Below are positions 46,364 through 54,642 of a DNA stretch of 64,000 nt, one piece after another. Below the pieces are notes generated by a model. It searched no databases. It was not told where the DNA came from and was given only the letters and a program-made list of their open reading frames with translations. Made by a program: the position numbers and the translations under genes. Source of the DNA: JBMNGN01 sp050949865 (lineage in GTDB: Bacteria > Bacillota > Syntrophomonadia > Syntrophomonadales > Syntrophomonadaceae); contig JBMNGN010000001.1 in the NCBI GenBank assembly GCA_050949865.1, positions 248,001 to 312,000 of the forward strand, read 5' to 3'. How positions within the stretch are numbered: position 1 is the stretch's first letter; every line of letters begins with the position of its first letter.

Positions 46364-46403
46364 ATAAAAAAGGACTCCAGCTGTATAAGCCCAGCTTGAG
46401 TCC
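46364..46403 (-). terminator. Terminator of hbd
   Basis: The minus strand has GGACTCAAGCTG / CAGCTGGAGTCC with an 8-nt loop and TTTTTTATT tail, about 85 bp past the hbd stop. Confidence 0.93.
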
Positions 46404-46487
46404 AAAAATCCCAATATTTATTCAACTGCAGGAAAAAACCCATAAATAAAACCTCTGGTGAATAATAATGACATAAACGGCTGCAGT

Positions 46488-47339
46488 TTATTTATATTCA
46501 TAAACTCCCTTGCCTACCTTTTTCCCCAAACGGCCAGCCTTGACATATTTAACCATTAAGGGCGAAGGCCGATAAGCTTCGCCTAAAACCTGATGCAGTT
46601 CATTCATTATGTGTAGCCTGGTATCCAACCCCACCAAATCTATAAGTTCAAACGGCCCCATGGGATAATTCAGTCCCAGCCGGCAGGCCTTATCTATATC
46701 GGCAGGAGTTGCAACCCCCTCCATAACCATCTTAAAAGCTTCATTGGCTAAGACCGCATTTAATCTGGTAACAACAAACCCAGGTGATTCTTGAACCCTA
46801 ATCGGCTCTTTTCCCATTTGGCGGGCTACTTCTTCGGCTACCCGGCATGTTTCATCGCTAGTATTCAAACCCTGGTTTATCTCTACCAGCTTCATGGAAG
46901 GAACAGGATTAAAAAAGTGCATTCCCACCACCCGGTCAACCCTTTGGGTGGCTGAAGCAATTTCCGAAATACTTTTAGCCGAAGTATCGGTAGCCAGAAT
47001 CGTATTTTCCGGGCATATTTCATCTAGCTGACGAAATACCTCCTGTTTGGTTTCCAATACTTCAGGAACATTTTCTATTACCAAATCAGCTTCCTGGGCT
47101 GCCTCCACCAGGCTGGTGGTAGTCTTGATATTCTTCAGGATTTCTTCCATTTGTTCGGCTCCAATTTTACCCCGTTCAACGTTTTTTTGCAGATTCTGGT
47201 TAATTACAGTTAGAGCTTGATTCAAGGTGCTCTCCCGGCGTGACATCAGGTTTACCTGGTATCCCGCAGCAGCAGCCACCTGAGCAACACCCCGCCCCAT
47301 AATACCTGCTCCTATTACAGCTATGGTTTTAACTTGCAT
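46488..47339 (-). CDS. hbd: 3-hydroxybutyryl-CoA dehydrogenase
   Basis: A 283-residue NAD-dependent 3-hydroxyacyl-CoA dehydrogenase. The Rossmann motif is IAVIGAGIMGRGVAQVAA (6-23). The catalytic His is H141 in GMHFFNPVPSMKLVEI, and N-terminal IENVPE (88-93) supplies the catalytic Glu. The C-terminal dimer domain includes NRLNAVLANEAF-like and GPFELIDLVGLD segments. It oxidises (S)-3-hydroxybutyryl-CoA in butyrate oxidation or acts in reverse. GGGAGG precedes the ATG. It is transcribed alone with its own terminator. Confidence 0.94.
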   Translation of the reverse strand: MQVKTIAVIGAGIMGRGVAQVAAAAGYQVNLMSRRESTLNQALTVINQNLQKNVERGKIGAEQMEEILKNIKTTTSLVEAAQEADLVIENVPEVLETKQEVFRQLDEICPENTILATDTSAKSISEIASATQRVDRVVGMHFFNPVPSMKLVEINQGLNTSDETCRVAEEVARQMGKEPIRVQESPGFVVTRLNAVLANEAFKMVMEGVATPADIDKACRLGLNYPMGPFELIDLVGLDTRLHIMNELHQVLGEAYRPSPLMVKYVKAGRLGKKVGKGVYEYK

Positions 47340-47565
47340 GACATATACCTCCCGAAACTAAGGTATAGAACCAATTCTACAATATTCACTGCATATCCTG
47401 TTATCGCAGATATATTATTAGTTTACTATCTAAAGCACTATCTAAAGCTCCTTTAATTTGATTCATTAGCCTGGCCCCGGCACGACGACAAACCATATAC
47501 TTAGCTATGCTTCCCGTTTGACAGGATTAACCAATATTGCTATATTCAAAGGACAATCAAATATT

Positions 47566-47585
47566 GCCCAGCTTGCAAGCTGGGC
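47566..47585. promoter_or_regulatory. 20-bp perfect palindrome upstream of the MBL gene
   Basis: GCCCAGCTTG/CAAGCTGGGC is a perfect palindrome with no loop, ending 27 bp before the start codon of the MBL hydrolase and in the gap between divergent genes. With no loop it is a poor RNA hairpin, so a dimeric regulator site is the more natural reading. Confidence 0.5.
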
Positions 47586-47612
47586 CGGGCATAACAGTTA
47601 GGAGGGGTATGC

Positions 47613-48440
47613 TTGAAGGTAGAGGTATTGATATTGGTTGAGAACACAACCCCGGTTCCCGATTTCTGCGCGGAGTACGGTTTTTCGGCCTTGATTTCGG
47701 TGGATAACAAAACTTTTTTATTTGATACTGGCTCCAACGATGCACTGCTGAAAAATTCTCATCTTGCGGGAGTAGACTTGGCCCAGGTCAAAGACCTGAT
47801 AATAAGCCACGGCCATTTTGATCATACCGGAGGGGTTATACCCTTTGTCCAGTTAGGCAAAGTAAGAAGAATATATGCCCATTCCAATATATTTACCCCC
47901 CGGTATTCACTTACTGGCGATAAACTAAGGGATATTGGAGTAAAGTTTGACAAACTGGAATTATTAGCAAACGATATAGAATTGATTACGACCGACGGCT
48001 ACACAGAAATCTGGCCATCTGTTTTTGTCACCGGTGAGATTCCCAGAATCACTGATTATGAGGATGTAGGCGGAAACTTCCTGGTTAAATGCGATGGTAA
48101 ATTAATAGCAGATAACATCCCGGACGACATGTCCATGGTTATTAATCATCCTGATGGTTTAATTATTATCAGTGGATGTGCCCATGCAGGTATAATCAAT
48201 ACTATTGAGTATGCCCGGAAAAAAAGCGGACGTTCTGAGGTATTAGCCTTTATTGGAGGTACCCATCTAATGAAAGCATCAGAGGAAAGGCTGGCAAAAA
48301 CGGTATCAGCACTTAGGAATTACAATATGGAAAAGATTATCGTAAGTCATTGCACCGGTTTTAATGCAACGGTAAGGCTGTTCAACGAATTCGGTTCGAA
48401 ATTAGTCAAGGGTGAAACATCCATGTGTTTTCAATTTTAA
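47613..48440 (+). CDS. MBL-fold metallo-hydrolase (dihydropterin-phosphate synthase-like)
   Basis: A 275-residue metallo-beta-lactamase fold protein with the metal motif SHGHFDHTGG (64-73), Asp in LFDTGSND (36-43), SGCAHAGIIN (about 188-197) and the late HCTGF (about 248). This is the pattern of the RFA-P/dihydropterin phosphate synthase-like branch (COG1237) found in methanogens and anaerobes. The true substrate in bacteria is unknown. TTG start with AGGAGGGG. The stop codon shares the TTAA at 48437-48440 with the stop of the convergent PadR gene. Confidence 0.85.
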   Translation: MKVEVLILVENTTPVPDFCAEYGFSALISVDNKTFLFDTGSNDALLKNSHLAGVDLAQVKDLIISHGHFDHTGGVIPFVQLGKVRRIYAHSNIFTPRYSLTGDKLRDIGVKFDKLELLANDIELITTDGYTEIWPSVFVTGEIPRITDYEDVGGNFLVKCDGKLIADNIPDDMSMVINHPDGLIIISGCAHAGIINTIEYARKKSGRSEVLAFIGGTHLMKASEERLAKTVSALRNYNMEKIIVSHCTGFNATVRLFNEFGSKLVKGETSMCFQF

Positions 48441-49045
48441 CCCGGGTTTTGATCCTTCAGCTCTTCTAACAGGCCTTTATACAGATTAATATAAAAACGA
48501 CGTCTTTCAATGGTGAGGTCCATACAAAACGCTTGAAATCTGTCCATTGAAGGAATCAATTCTTTTCTTATTTTTTCCAATACTGCTATTTCCTGGTTAG
48601 TTTTATCAATGTACTGTTGAATCATTGATGCGATTTGTTCCGGGGGTAAAAATAGGCGCGAAAAAAACAGGCGGTTTCCCAAATCGGACTTTACCACATC
48701 TGATTTTAGCGGTTCCTCTAACCAGCTGGCAAATCTTTTTTTCCCTTCATCCGTTATCTCGTATATCTTAACTAAGCGGCCGTTCCTGACAACGGGAGTT
48801 GCCCTAACTAGATTTTCCCTACTTAAGTTTTTTAAGACCGGGTAAATACTGCCAAAATTAATGGGATTTGAAAAATTGGTAGTTGTATTGATGAATTTGG
48901 TTATTTGGTAGCCACTCATATTGTTCCTGGTTAAGCATCCGAGGACTACAAACTCAATCTCACTTATGATATGTACCCCCTTGCTCTCCTCCCAGTTTCC
49001 TAAAAAAGCAGGTTTTATTGTACCATGATCAGGTAAATCTAACAA
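48437..49045 (-). CDS. PadR-family transcriptional regulator
   Basis: A winged-helix repressor of up to 202 residues. The PadR core starts EIEFVVLGCLTRNNMSGYQITKFI, with GSIYPVLKNLSRENLV as recognition helix and wing KIYEITDEGKKRFASWL. The C-terminal coiled coil (about 115-200) is the Vir-type dimerisation region. The true N-terminus is unsure: the called start is a weak TTG, while AGGGGG near 48990 is followed only by non-standard codons GTA, ATC and ATA. It faces the acyl-CoA operon divergently, so it likely controls that operon and itself. Confidence 0.8.
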   Translation of the reverse strand: MLDLPDHGTIKPAFLGNWEESKGVHIISEIEFVVLGCLTRNNMSGYQITKFINTTTNFSNPINFGSIYPVLKNLSRENLVRATPVVRNGRLVKIYEITDEGKKRFASWLEEPLKSDVVKSDLGNRLFFSRLFLPPEQIASMIQQYIDKTNQEIAVLEKIRKELIPSMDRFQAFCMDLTIERRRFYINLYKGLLEELKDQNPG

Positions 49046-49243
49046 CCCTATACCATTGTCGTATTTTTAATATTATAGCAAAACTACCGCCTTGGGCTCA
49101 AAAGCTGATCACCCTATACAGAGCAACTACCCAAAGTGATTATTCCGAGTTGTGTGCCATAAACCCAGTGACATTGTTATCGATCGGTGCATTTTGGGTA
49201 TCAGGGACAAATCGCTTATTTTACCAGTCATTATTTTATCTAT

Positions 49244-49269
49244 TACCATATATTTACATCTATATGGTA
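49244..49269. promoter_or_regulatory. 9-bp inverted repeat between PadR and the acyl-CoA operon
   Basis: TACCATATA (49244-49252) and TATATGGTA (49261-49269) are perfectly inverted with an 8-bp spacer, in the divergent intergenic gap about 75 bp before the CoA-transferase start. PadR regulators bind AT-rich dyads of this size, so this is the likely operator. The stretch around it is AT-rich enough to hold promoters both ways. Confidence 0.55.
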
Positions 49270-49344
49270 TTACGTTACAATATTTTTACATAATTATTTA
49301 TATATATGTATTGCATATATTATATTGGGAAGGGGAGGATGATA

Positions 49345-50517
49345 ATGTTACCACTAGAAGGGGTTAAGGTACTCGACCTTACAAGGTTGTTGCCTGGCCC
49401 ATTCTGTTCATTGATCCTAGCTGATTTTGGTGCAGAAGTTATTAAGATAGAGCAACCTGGTCGCGGGGATTACGGAAGATGGACACCCCCTTTGATAAAG
49501 GATACCAGCAGCTTTTATCTCCTGGTTAACCGCAATAAAAAAAGCCTGACTCTAAACCTAAACGTAGATAAAGGAAAGGAAATTTTTCTACAATTAGCCC
49601 GGGATGCGGATGTAATTCTGGAAGGATTCCGGCCAGGTGTAGCTAAAAGACTAGGGGTGGACTATGACACCGTTAAAAAGGTCAATCCGCGTTTAGTGTA
49701 TTGCTCCATATCAGGCTACGGGCAAGATGGGCCTTATGCCAACCTATCAGGCCATGATATCAATTACCTAAGTTACGCAGGCATTTTAGGGCTAACAGTG
49801 GCTAGAGACGGAACTCCGGTTATACCTAGCACACAGATAGCTGACATCGGTGGAGGTGCGCTGATGGCAGCTATCGGTATATTATTAGCTTTAATGACCC
49901 AAAGGAACACGGGCAAAGGCCAATTTGTTGACATTTCAATGTTGGATGGTGTAGTATCATGGCTTCCTGCTATTGCTGGAGGTTATTTCGCCACCCAGCA
50001 ACAACCTGCTCCGGGAAAAGCGAGACTGGCAGGGAAATACGCTTGCTATGCTGTGTATCGAACCAAGGATGGTGGGTATATAAGTTTAGGGGCTCTGGAA
50101 AAACACTTTTGGGAAAGACTATGCCGGTACATTAACCGGATAGAGTTTATTGAGTGGCAGTTTAATGACCAAAAACAAAGCGAAATGTTTTCCTATTTAG
50201 ATAAACATTTTCTTTCCTTAAACCGCGATGAATGGGTTAAACTGCTGCAGGAAATTGATGTCTGCGTTGCCCCAGTGTACAGTCTTGCAGAGGTATTCCA
50301 AGATCCTCAGATTCTGCATCGCAATATGGTTTATGAAATAGATCATCCCCGTCTCGGCATAATTAAACAACTCGGCTTTCCAGTCAAAATGTCACTTACA
50401 CCTGCCGCAGCCAGGCTTTACCCTCCCGATCTTGGAGAACATAATGTGGATATCTTAACAACACTTGGGTATTCTCACAATGAAATAAGGGCTTTTTGCC
50501 AACAAGGAATTATATAG
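49345..50517 (+). CDS. Class III CoA-transferase (CaiB/BaiF family)
   Basis: A 390-residue formyl-CoA-transferase-like protein. The N-terminus LEGVKVLDLTRLLPGPFCSLILADFGAEVIKIE is diagnostic. The catalytic aspartate is D167 in QIADIGGGALMAA, followed by the family's TGKGQFVDISMLDG. It moves CoA between a donor thioester and a carboxylic acid, so it could activate a fatty or other acid for the following thiolase and SDR. GGGGAGG at 49331-49337 picks the ATG at 49345 over the one at 49339. It is the first gene of a three-gene operon. Confidence 0.9.
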   Translation: MLPLEGVKVLDLTRLLPGPFCSLILADFGAEVIKIEQPGRGDYGRWTPPLIKDTSSFYLLVNRNKKSLTLNLNVDKGKEIFLQLARDADVILEGFRPGVAKRLGVDYDTVKKVNPRLVYCSISGYGQDGPYANLSGHDINYLSYAGILGLTVARDGTPVIPSTQIADIGGGALMAAIGILLALMTQRNTGKGQFVDISMLDGVVSWLPAIAGGYFATQQQPAPGKARLAGKYACYAVYRTKDGGYISLGALEKHFWERLCRYINRIEFIEWQFNDQKQSEMFSYLDKHFLSLNRDEWVKLLQEIDVCVAPVYSLAEVFQDPQILHRNMVYEIDHPRLGIIKQLGFPVKMSLTPAAARLYPPDLGEHNVDILTTLGYSHNEIRAFCQQGII

Positions 50518-50575
50518 AAATTAATCGGCAAAACAAGGCCGAAATTAGTCTAGCGTATAGAAAGGTGGAATCCGT

Positions 50576-51751
50576 ATGCGTGAAGTAGTTATTGCTGATG
50601 GTGTGCGTACACCTATTGCAAAATCGGGCAAAAATTCCTGGTTTGTAAACATACGCGCAGATGATTTGGGGGCTATATGTCTTAATGCAATAGTTAAACG
50701 AAATGGAATAAATCCAGCTATTATCGAAGATGTGGTATGGGGCAATACTTCCAGCTCTATATTAGACCAGGGCCGGAACGTTGGGCGGATGACTGTCTTA
50801 ATTTCGGGTTTGCCCCTTACAATACCCGGTTGTACAGTTGATCGCTATTGCGCTTCCAGTCTGCAGGCCATACAGTATACAGTCACTTCAATAATGGCTG
50901 GTTGGGGAGACTGCATGATAGCCGGAGGAGTTCAACATATGACCCACATTCCCATGGGTTACATGAAGGATGACAACCCCCGGTTGGGTAATTATATTGA
51001 TATTAGGACTACATCTATGGGGTGGACTGCGGAGTTTATTGCCCGGGACAAGAAAATATCCCGCTTGGATCAGGATGAATGGGCTTTAGGCAGCCACCAA
51101 AAAGCCGCCCGTGCAACTAAGGAAGGCAAATTTAAAAATGAAATTGTGCCGGTTGAAGCAGAGGTCCCCCAAAAGGATGGCAGCAAACTGCGCATGGTGG
51201 TTAACCGGGATCAGGGGATCAGGGAAGATTTAGATATGGAAAAACTAGCAAAACTTGAACCGGTCTTTCTGAAAGACGAAGCGGCAACTGTAACCGCAGG
51301 CAATTCGAGCCAGATGAATGATGCAGCTGCTGCAGTGTTGATTATGACCAAGGAAAAGGCCAAGGAATATGGTATAAGACCCCGGCTCAAGATGCTGTCC
51401 CATGCGGTGATTGCTACAGATCCTAAATACACCATGCTGGGTCCGGTATACTCGATACCTATCGCCCTTAAGCGAGCCGGATTAACAAAAGAGGATATAG
51501 ATGTATGGGAAATTAACGAAGCCTTTGCTGCCCAAATTGTGGCCTGCGTCCGTGAGCTTGATTTACCTGTAGAGCGAGTAAATATGTGGGGAAGCGGAAT
51601 TTCCCTGGGGCATCCACTGGGCGCTACCGGAGCCAGAATAACCACTACCTTCATGAATATTATGGACGATATTGGCGCCAGGTACGGGGTTGTTTCCATG
51701 TGCAATGCTTTTGGCCAGGGCAATGCGGCCGTATTTGAGCGCCTCAATTAG
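50576..51751 (+). CDS. Thiolase (acetyl-CoA acetyltransferase)
   Basis: A 391-residue thiolase II type enzyme. The nucleophilic Cys is C92 in DRYCASSLQA. NEAFAAQ (about 312), GHPLGATGA (about 341) with the catalytic His, and a C-terminal CNAFGQGNA holding the second Cys (about 377) where CxGGGQG is usual. The change from Gly-rich CIGGG to CNAFG is worth noting but keeps Cys and GxG. It cleaves or forms 3-ketoacyl-CoA. GGTGG precedes the ATG; 58 bp after the CoA transferase. Confidence 0.93.
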   Translation: MREVVIADGVRTPIAKSGKNSWFVNIRADDLGAICLNAIVKRNGINPAIIEDVVWGNTSSSILDQGRNVGRMTVLISGLPLTIPGCTVDRYCASSLQAIQYTVTSIMAGWGDCMIAGGVQHMTHIPMGYMKDDNPRLGNYIDIRTTSMGWTAEFIARDKKISRLDQDEWALGSHQKAARATKEGKFKNEIVPVEAEVPQKDGSKLRMVVNRDQGIREDLDMEKLAKLEPVFLKDEAATVTAGNSSQMNDAAAAVLIMTKEKAKEYGIRPRLKMLSHAVIATDPKYTMLGPVYSIPIALKRAGLTKEDIDVWEINEAFAAQIVACVRELDLPVERVNMWGSGISLGHPLGATGARITTTFMNIMDDIGARYGVVSMCNAFGQGNAAVFERLN

Positions 51752-51795
51752 CATTTTGCCCATTCCATACAGTCATGAGAAAGGGAGGAATATTT

Positions 51796-52560
51796 ATGAA
51801 TATATTAGGGAAAACAGGGATTATCAGTGGAGGAGCCTCAGGGCTGGGCGAGGCAACCGCCTTGCTCTTGCACGAAAAGGGAGCCAACGTGGTAATAGCT
51901 GATGCGAATGAAGAAAAAGGCAGGACCCTGGCAGATAAACTAGGCCAAAGAGCCTTATTTGTAAAGACCAACATTGCTGTGGAAGGTGATGTTAAACACC
52001 TGTGCCAGGAAACACTCAAAACCTTTGGTACTATTGACCTGCTATTCAACGGTGCAGGAATAGGCGGTCCGGGGCGCATTATAAGCAAGAATGGGATTTA
52101 TGATTTAATTAAATTCAAGAATATTATAGATGTCAACCTTATCGGCACCTTTAGTATGATTTGTAATGCTGCCTGGGAAATGTCAAAAAATGTGCCCGAG
52201 GATGGCGAGCGGGGGGTAATAATAAACGTGGCTTCAGTGGCTGCTTTTGAAGGCCAAATCGGGCAGTGTGCTTACTCTGCCTCTAAAGGCGGAATTGTAA
52301 GTATGACTCTGCCCATTGCCAGAGACCTGTCCCAATACGGTATCAGGGTATGTACTATTGCTCCCGGAATATTTGACACACCGATGCTGGGCAAGCTTCC
52401 GGGGGATGTTCGGGCATCTTTAAATCGACAAGTTCCCTTCCCGCCAAGGATGGGTAAACCAGTAGAAGTTGCTAAACTAGCCCTGGCGATTATCGAAAAC
52501 CAGTACCTTAACGGCGAGATTATCCGAATTGATGGAGCCATACGAATGGGCCCAAAATAG
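51796..52560 (+). CDS. Short-chain dehydrogenase/reductase (3-hydroxyacyl-CoA dehydrogenase type II-like)
   Basis: A 254-residue SDR. The cofactor motif is SGGASGLGEA (11-20); the Asp in IADANEE suggests NAD preference. NGAGIGGPG, the catalytic Ser in NVASVAAFEG, and YSASKGG (Tyr about 161, Lys +4) complete the site. The EDGERGVIINVASVAAFEGQ segment and length resemble HSD10/type II 3-hydroxyacyl-CoA dehydrogenase. It would supply the 3-hydroxyacyl step beside the thiolase. GGGAGG precedes ATG 51796. Last gene of the operon. Confidence 0.88.
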   Translation: MNILGKTGIISGGASGLGEATALLLHEKGANVVIADANEEKGRTLADKLGQRALFVKTNIAVEGDVKHLCQETLKTFGTIDLLFNGAGIGGPGRIISKNGIYDLIKFKNIIDVNLIGTFSMICNAAWEMSKNVPEDGERGVIINVASVAAFEGQIGQCAYSASKGGIVSMTLPIARDLSQYGIRVCTIAPGIFDTPMLGKLPGDVRASLNRQVPFPPRMGKPVEVAKLALAIIENQYLNGEIIRIDGAIRMGPK

Positions 52561-52585
52561 ACACACCAGGGGCAAAATAGCAAAA

Positions 52586-52969
52586 CTAGTCTTCCCTTTT
52601 CCCCTGCTGGGGAATATTAAAATGTCCCCGTTTATGCCGGCGGCAACTGCCTCCGCCGCAACCTTTGCCTAAACCATCACAAAGACTATAACTGCCGCCC
52701 TCAATGCGCAGAATTCTGCCATTTACCAAAGAATCGGCTATTTTTTTCCTGGCGTCGTTATAAATGCGTTGAACAGTGGTACGGGCGACATTCATTTGTT
52801 CTGCGCATTCTTCCTGGGTAAACCCTTCTAGATCAATCAGGCGTATTGTCTCATATTCATCAACCGACATAATCACAAAATGCTCTAGATTCAAGGATAC
52901 CTTCAGGGGTCCAAATCGGTTATTTTCCGGCAAACAGCATACCCTTCTAAATTTTCTTGGTCTTGGCAT
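52586..52969 (-). CDS. DUF134 putative DNA-binding protein
   Basis: A 127-residue member of the DUF134 (UPF0251) family. It starts MPRPRKFRRVCCLPENNRFGP, then has an HTH of the sigma-70 region 4 type (DLEGFTQEECAEQMNVARTTVQRIYNDARKKIADSL). A Gly/Cys/His tail (LGKGCGGGSCRRHKRGH) could bind metal. In Clostridia DUF134 genes are next to small MPxxDGTGPxG proteins and NifX/MinD-type genes and may regulate them. GAGGTGA precedes the ATG. Confidence 0.9.
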   Translation of the reverse strand: MPRPRKFRRVCCLPENNRFGPLKVSLNLEHFVIMSVDEYETIRLIDLEGFTQEECAEQMNVARTTVQRIYNDARKKIADSLVNGRILRIEGGSYSLCDGLGKGCGGGSCRRHKRGHFNIPQQGKRED

Positions 52970-53038
52970 TTTTATTATCACCTCATTATAATTATAAAAC
53001 AAACCGCAATGCTATTTCCCATTTTTTCGGCTGCTGTT

Positions 53039-53125
53039 TCAATAAATCAGGCTCATACAGGCTCCTAACCCACGCCCTGTCAAAGCCCCTCCTTTTAATA
53101 AACCAGATCCACCTCTTCCTGGCAT
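53039..53125 (-). CDS. Gly-rich mini-protein of the MPxxxGxG (DUF5320-like) type
   Basis: A 28-residue frame on the minus strand: MPGRGGSGLLKGGALTGRGLG then ACMSLIY and stop. The MPG...G..KGG.LTGRG pattern is a short relative of DUF5320 proteins, which begin MPGFDGTGPRGMGPMTGRG. GAAGGGG lies about 10 bases ahead of the ATG. It sits between the DUF134 gene and the next, longer mini-protein on the same strand. It may be a truncated copy. Confidence 0.5.
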   Translation of the reverse strand: MPGRGGSGLLKGGALTGRGLGACMSLIY

Positions 53126-53160
53126 ATGTATATATATCCCCTTCATAATTATTAAGATTA

Positions 53161-53388
53161 TTAAGCCCTGACCATCATTGATCCACACTGCGGACACCTT
53201 AAAGCCTTGCAAGGCTCCCCGCGTTGATGCTGTACTCTGGTACCGCAATTAGGACATTGGCATAAACCTCCCAAGCCCATACCAGAACCGCCCATTTTTT
53301 CTCGATTAATTCCGCCTCTGCCTGATCGGCACAAGCCAACATTGCCACCGCCTAAACCGGCAGGACCTGTTCCATCTCTTCTCGGCAT
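53161..53388 (-). CDS. Small Gly-rich zinc-ribbon protein (DUF5320-like start)
   Basis: A 75-residue protein that starts MPRRDGTGPAGLGGGNVG and ends with a zinc ribbon CQCPNCGTRVQHQRGEPCKALRCPQCG (about residues 43-69; four Cys pairs). These proteins accompany DUF134 regulators and Fe-S/Mo cofactor-related MinD ATPases in anaerobes; function unknown. AGGAGG is 7 bases before the ATG. Its promoter region has a striking dyad. Confidence 0.75.
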   Translation of the reverse strand: MPRRDGTGPAGLGGGNVGLCRSGRGGINREKMGGSGMGLGGLCQCPNCGTRVQHQRGEPCKALRCPQCGSMMVRA

Positions 53389-53405
53389 ATTAATAACCTC
53401 CTGTT

Positions 53406-53458
53406 ATTGACATATGTTCATTATAATTAATTATAGTTTATTTAGGACATATGTCAAT
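53406..53458 (-). promoter_or_regulatory. Promoter with 12-bp dyad for the small zinc-ribbon gene
   Basis: ATTGACATATGT (53406-53417) and ACATATGTCAAT (53447-53458) are a perfect 12-bp inverted repeat with a 29-bp spacer, itself containing the palindrome ATAATTAATTAT. The distal arm supplies the -35 TTGACA of a minus-strand promoter with TATAAT 16 bp further on. Each arm holds ACATATGT, a small palindrome in itself. A repressor or activator binding here would cover the -35. Confidence 0.7.
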
Positions 53459-53839
53459 ATAAGTTACTTTGGTCTTTAAAGATTTTTACTACCGTAACGT
53501 AACCGCTGTTCTTTACAGCAACATTGTTGTGTTAGGCACAACGGATGCGACTGTCCGTCACACAAAATAACTGGTCCTAAAATATAAGACCAGCTTTTCC
53601 TTTGAGTTGCATTTCACTGAATGCTTATAGGCATAAAATGCCACTTTTATTCAACCTTCAACTTTGATTTTTCTGATTTGAGCTTCCGGTGCATCGTCCC
53701 GGATAGCAATTTAAGTTTTATCACACCGTAATTATATCTCCGGCCACCGATTCAGAATATTTGCATTAATCCCGAATATTTTGGTGAAATCTTTATATGT
53801 TTTTTCGATTTTACGCAGATGTACCAGAATTTGGGGATT
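53459..53839. other. Intergenic region with weak terminator
   Basis: No gene. A hairpin CTGGTC (53571-53576) / GACCAG (53588-53593), followed by CTTTTCC on the plus strand and TTATTTT on the minus strand, may end the minus-strand ADP-ribosylglycohydrolase transcript. I see nothing else in the rest. Confidence 0.5.
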
Positions 53840-54640
53840 TTAGCTTAAGCCCATGTTTCCCAACACTAATCTATGCGCTATCTTAAATCGCCTATACACA
53901 CGAAGCAAATCCTCATCCAGAAAGGACCAGGCCCTTTCTTTGATCTCTTCCGGAATACCATAGGCCGCCTCAGCTATACTGCCAGTTATGGCGGCAAGGG
54001 TGTCGCTGTCACCGCCCAGTGAAATCGCATTTCTTATCGCATCCTCAAAATCCAGGCTTTCAAGGAAGGCAACTATCGCCTCGGGTACTGTTTCCTGGCA
54101 ACTCACGTAGAAACGGTAATTGGGGCGTATTTCCTCAAGGGAACGGTTTAAATTGTAACCGTATTTGCCCTCAATATATTTCTTTATATCCTCTTTTGTT
54201 TCGCCCTTTCTAGCAAGGAATATAGCGGCAGCAGTTGCCTGTGCCCCCTTAATGCCTTCTGGATGGTTATGAGTTACAGCAGCGCTGATCTCTGCATATT
54301 TCTCCACCTCTGAAAGGGTGCCAAAGGCCCAGGCAATTGGTGATACCCGCATTGCTGCGCCGTTCCCCCAACTGTTATATGGATGAACATCGGCAGAAAA
54401 CAACCAATTGGCAAAACGTCCTCCATAACCTGCATTCGGGTACATATGACCATATTTCTTCATGGCTTGGATAAATGCGTCGGCACTACTACCATTCATT
54501 AGCCCTTCGGCGATTGCCAGAGTCATAACCGTGTCATCGGTGAAAAAGCATCCAGGGCTGAAAAGCGGAAAATCTTTAGTCTTTATATTGTTCCACTCAT
54601 ATATTGATCCGACTATATCTCCAATGATTGCTCCAAGCAT
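53840..54640 (-). CDS. ADP-ribosylglycohydrolase (DraG/ARH family)
   Basis: A 266-residue protein that removes ADP-ribose from modified proteins or nucleic acids. Metal-site motifs are IIGDIVGSIYEW, FFTDDTVMTLAIAEG (about 32-46, with TDDT), HNHPEGIKGAQATA (about 122-135) and GGDSDTLAAITGSIAEA (about 207-223), all binding the two Mg ions. It starts two bases after the stop of the vWA gene, so the two are translationally coupled. Third gene of the ADP-ribose cassette. Confidence 0.92.
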   Translation of the reverse strand: MLGAIIGDIVGSIYEWNNIKTKDFPLFSPGCFFTDDTVMTLAIAEGLMNGSSADAFIQAMKKYGHMYPNAGYGGRFANWLFSADVHPYNSWGNGAAMRVSPIAWAFGTLSEVEKYAEISAAVTHNHPEGIKGAQATAAAIFLARKGETKEDIKKYIEGKYGYNLNRSLEEIRPNYRFYVSCQETVPEAIVAFLESLDFEDAIRNAISLGGDSDTLAAITGSIAEAAYGIPEEIKERAWSFLDEDLLRVYRRFKIAHRLVLGNMGLS

Positions 54641-54642
54641 GT

